The position numbers and the translations under genes are program-made. The notes beneath the pieces were generated by a model. It searched no databases and was not told where the DNA came from. It was given only the letters and a program-made list of their open reading frames with translations. A stretch of 9,393 nucleotides of DNA from NCBI GenBank assembly GCA_964423545.1, contig CAYRFV010000230.1, positions 1 through 9,393 on the forward strand, given 5' to 3'. This document shows positions 9,301 to 9,393 of the stretch, piece after piece (the first letter of the stretch is position 1; every line of letters starts with the position of its first letter). The stretch is from JALOOE01 sp964423545. GTDB lineage: Bacteria > Chloroflexota > Anaerolineae > CG2-30-64-16.

Positions 9301-9393
9301 ATGACTGCTCCAACTGGCCCTACCCGAAGATTTGCCGAAACGCCAACAAATGCGATCAGGAAAAACCAGGCGACGGGTTCCCAACGCCCAAGC
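3366..9393 (+). CDS. Secreted teneurin-like RHS/YD-repeat protein with cupredoxin-like N-terminus (3' end cut off)
   Basis: An uninterrupted frame of 2009 codons runs to the window edge without a stop. Residues 1-27 are a signal peptide (Arg5, hydrophobic 7-24, Ala-rich cleavage site). Residues 67-180 are cupredoxin-like and 229-312 resemble a carboxypeptidase regulatory domain. DVTGDGVAD (474-482) looks like a calcium loop, and five Cys lie at 523-561. About 574-740 matches the plug region of teneurin-like bacterial RHS proteins, with WDGNDAYGR at 638 and LGGWSL at 711. An NHL propeller occupies 742-1078, a YD-repeat shell 1092-1911 and the RHS core-associated domain 1912-1972. The tip 1973 onward is incomplete. 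Family members form a hollow shell enclosing a C-terminal effector; that role is inferred here. ATG 3366 follows GAGGGGGTG (3356-3364); ATG 3369 is equally possible and slightly better spaced. An in-frame stop at 3339 limits any extension. The gene has its own promoter. Confidence 0.93.
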   Translation, partial: MMAARWSVAILALLYLVVDAATFAAAAPVELAAQPSALLAVMEWSVDPGPVLPPSITTGHVIDASAHITLTASGFEPAQLEVPQGTEVTWHNHSDQTHVIRSGIPIVLYLPLVLREAGGLASPAPLSFSNAHPATLPAGEEFGGLLPPGGTLRHTFSTVGEHPYYAATSMRWRGRVAVTSGLPPDPTAVAPPLDGTVATDLHSATEFLYTGDHPIQTGMAPGTIEMTRTAVLRGRVLTREDAALSGVAISILDHPEFGQTLSRADGLFDLVVNGGGVLTINYEKAGFLPAQRQVNTPWQDYVRAPDTALIPLDPHVTRIDTSGSAEFQIARGSVISDTDGLRQATLLFPPGVQAVMIPGSGHVATRRALSTLSVRATEYTVGEKGPEAMPAELPPNVGYTYAVEFSADEALAAGAQDLVFDQPVIGYLDNFLGFATGTTVPVGYYDRAKAAWMPSESGIVLKIVAINDGLADIDVTGDGVADPPAALAAWAITDAERGRLAELYPPGKSLWRYRIQHFSSWDCNWGTRCKDDICDFPDVTDPEPELADDTCDSTESSTIACQNQTLGEDVRVVGTPFELHYDTYRTPGYLPARSLDITLIGDRLPQNIKAVSLAVSVAGVDFSRRFAPTPNLHYTFVWDGNDAYGRRVQGGAPYGVSIGYVYEMEYMRTERFGYNGDGMVAMNLGGARQEMVLWRRYAGFFQTWDARRQGLGGWSLNIHHAYDPETRVLHEGNGVRRQAPNLIIDTVAGGGRAGDPQEDVPALRAFLNYPRAVAFASDGSFYEAEAVAVRRVSAAGIISTVPDTGITEYPNDLAVGPDGSLYIADTRSGRVRRVAPDGAVSTVAGGGNPPDGMGDGLPATQAKLYYPTGVAVGPDGSLYIAGAGPQGTADRVRRVGPDGIIETFAGNPKVGSSLGDGGPATQAWLCNVADVALGPDGSLYIAQTGGYLCGQSCSRVRRVRLDGTITTVAGSDNWGAPVGDGGLATAARLDDPASIVVSPDGSLYISDLANGRGRIRRVGSDGMINTVAGLDTPLVLFNGDGIPAAQARLLPRGLDIGPDGALYVAVGEQHRIRRIHLPMPGVSVSEIAIPSEDGQQLYRFDFHGRHLRTMNALTAAPLYEFSYDSQGRLAAITDGDGNVTTVERDSNGNPTAIAAPFGQRTRMALGTHGYFASIANPASETARFTYTPQGLLTARTDPRGDAYSYTYDDVGRLVKAEDPAGGSKSLARQRLSRDQTRRRGWEVSLTTTLGTATRYRVETLHKGETRMTTTFPDGLSNTAVTSLDGSTVITFTDGIVERMSVSPDPRWGMLAPIASRTLVETPGGLISTQTSTRTVVLSDTGAVLNLVTLVDETSINGRRYVSLYDAASRTFTATTPAGRQAFVRIDGAGRPISEQVAGLEPRRYTYDARGRLSSIVEGGGVAARIITPGYGADGYLSSVVDPLGRSVSFAYDSAGRITRQSLPADRVITSTYDANGNLASLAPPDQPSHGFAYTGVNLLEAYLPPGLAGVGKTQTAYTYDADRNLTRIARPDEQLLDLSYDVAGRLSALDSLHRSRTYAYDKASGNLTAILDSSGVNLAYGYDGALVTHAGWTGAIAGTVDRAYDDEFRTRALTVTDSSVAFQYDADGLPTHVGDLVLSWNAENGLLTGAALGSVTDTVLYNTFGEPIAFSAAYGGVSLLSVQYIRDLLGRIVQKSETIDGATDLYSYTYDLAGRLSDVQRNGVTVAAYTYDRNGNRLGFTGPSGAVNGVYDAQDRLIQYGNTAYAYTANGDLLSHTTGDRTTNYRYDALGNLLTVTLPDGTQIDYLYDGAGHRVGKKVNAALVQGLLYQDELRPAAELDGAGNVVSRFVYGTRDNVPEYMVKGGRAYRFILDHLGSPRLVVDATTGEIAQRMDYDEFGNVINDTHPGFQPFGFAGGLYDRQTEQVRFGARDFDPTIGRWTTKDPILFFGGDSNLYGYVLEDPINATDITGLDQKAICDDCSNWPYPKICRNANKCDQEKPGDGFPTPK
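3564..3905 (+). other. Domain: cupredoxin (plastocyanin)-like, copper site degenerate
   Basis: Residues 67-180 follow the plastocyanin pattern. GFEPAQLEVPQGTEVTW (74-90) is followed by NHSDQTH, whose His98 matches the first copper-binding His. The closing strands read FSTVGEHPYYAATSM (156-170) and then RG plus a valine-rich strand. In copper-binding members the second half has Tyr-Tyr-Cys-x-x-His-x-x-Met. Here the Cys position is Ala166, the His position is Ser169 and the Met position is Trp172 (Met170 lies near but out of register). The domain therefore probably keeps the beta-sandwich but does not bind copper in the usual way. The segment between His98 and Phe156 contains an insert with YLPLVLR. 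Confidence 0.65.
4050..4301 (+). other. Domain: carboxypeptidase regulatory-like beta-sandwich
   Basis: Residues about 229-312 show the usual pattern of this fold: a first strand VLRGRVLT, a 'gvaisil' strand, a turn ending in SRADGLFDL, then INYEKAGFLPAQRQV. Such domains are common beta-sandwich spacers in large secreted proteins and may aid folding or binding. They are not catalytic. Confidence 0.6.
5589..6599 (+). repeat. NHL-type beta-propeller, six repeats
   Basis: Residues 742-1078 contain six copies of a unit of about 40-60 residues. Each has a proline-containing entry, a valine strand, PDGSLYIA and RVRRV, and most then carry DG plus TVAG. The first copy (ASDGSFYEAEA) is the most diverged. 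Between several copies lies GDG(G/L)xAT, as in the NHL regions of teneurin-like proteins. The repeats should close into one propeller sitting beside the YD shell, typically for binding partners. Two neighbouring copies also share nearly identical DNA (5982-6007 and 6165-6190). Confidence 0.85.
5982..6190 (+). repeat. 26-base near-identical direct repeat within the propeller
   Basis: Bases 5982-6007 and 6165-6190 match at 25 of 26 positions, 183 bases (61 codons) apart and in the same reading frame. The one difference is a silent third-position change in a Pro codon. They encode the GPDGSLYIA core of propeller copies three and four. Other copies are less alike at DNA level, so these two may have duplicated or been homogenised more recently. 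Confidence 0.8.
6639..9098 (+). repeat. RHS/YD-repeat shell region
   Basis: Residues 1092-1911 hold about 17 recognisable YD units of the form Y-x-Y-D-x-x-G-R/N-L, for example YSYTYDDVGRL, RRYTYDARGRL, LDLSYDVAGRL, YSYTYDLAGRL and NYRYDALGNLL. Spacing is irregular, and a stretch around 1219-1390 has few clear units. In known TcC and Rhs structures such repeats spiral into a closed shell. The length is in the range needed for such a cocoon. Confidence 0.9.
9099..9281 (+). other. Domain: RHS core-associated, predicted self-cleaving
   Basis: Residues 1912-1972 run from FGFAGGLYD through RFGARDFDPTIGRW and KDP to DPINATDITGL. This is the conserved end of the RHS core. Arg1931, Asp1932 and Asp1944 match the Arg-Asp...Asp set (12 residues apart) that acts as an aspartyl-protease site in TcC-type proteins. 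The end fits P-x4-D-x-x-G-L, with cleavage expected after Leu1972. The usual DPxGL reads DITGL here, a mild deviation. Confidence 0.8.
9282..9393 (+). other. Start of the variable C-terminal tip (candidate effector), incomplete
   Basis: Residues 1973-2009 follow the predicted cleavage point. They contain four Cys in 19 residues: Cys1978, Cys1981, Cys1990 and Cys1996 (C-x2-C-x8-C-x5-C), then a Gly/Pro-rich stretch. The spacing could bind a metal or form disulfides. No toxin family can be assigned from 37 residues, and the rest lies beyond the window. Confidence 0.5.

Noticed and set aside
1..9393. CRISPR arrays, tRNA/rRNA genes, insertion sequences or transposases
   Set aside because: No regularly spaced identical repeats, cloverleaf-like sequence, terminal inverted repeats or transposase motifs were seen; the internal repeats are all protein repeats of the RHS gene.

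Overview
The window is GC-rich and densely coding, and every supported gene lies on the + strand. It looks like a member of the Chloroflexota. This is inferred from three things: an LPLVLR-type motif in a secreted protein, the transmembrane anti-sigma gene style, and a very large secreted RHS/YD protein preceded by a cupredoxin-like domain. No rRNA or marker gene is present to prove it.

Left part (1-3094): an apparent operon. The first bases encode what looks like the last residues of an ECF-type sigma factor, overlapping the start of a zinc-binding (zf-HC2 type) single-pass transmembrane anti-sigma factor. After a 78-base gap that can fold into a nested stem-loop come an ABC transporter ATPase and its ABC-2 type permease, which overlap by 4 bases (ATGA). 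The simplest reading is a sigma/anti-sigma pair that senses an envelope signal and controls, or is controlled with, a two-protein ABC exporter. The exported substrate cannot be read from the sequence.

Middle (3095-3365): an intergenic region with an AT-rich island. It carries a textbook housekeeping promoter: TTGACA, 17-base spacer, TATAAT with a TG extension. An inverted repeat overlaps the promoter and could be an operator. A leader of about 135 bases with two possible hairpins follows.

Right part (3366 to the window end): one uninterrupted reading frame of at least 2009 codons, running off the edge. It encodes a secreted, teneurin-like RHS/YD-repeat protein. In order it has a signal peptide, a cupredoxin-like domain that has lost most of its copper ligands, a carboxypeptidase-regulatory-like beta domain, a cysteine-rich segment, a teneurin-type plug region, a six-bladed NHL-like propeller, a YD-repeat shell with about 17 recognisable repeats, and an RHS core-associated domain with the residues expected for self-cleavage. 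After the predicted cleavage site a new cysteine-containing tip begins and is cut off by the window edge. In this family the tip is usually the variable effector or toxin, so its identity and any immunity gene lie outside the window.
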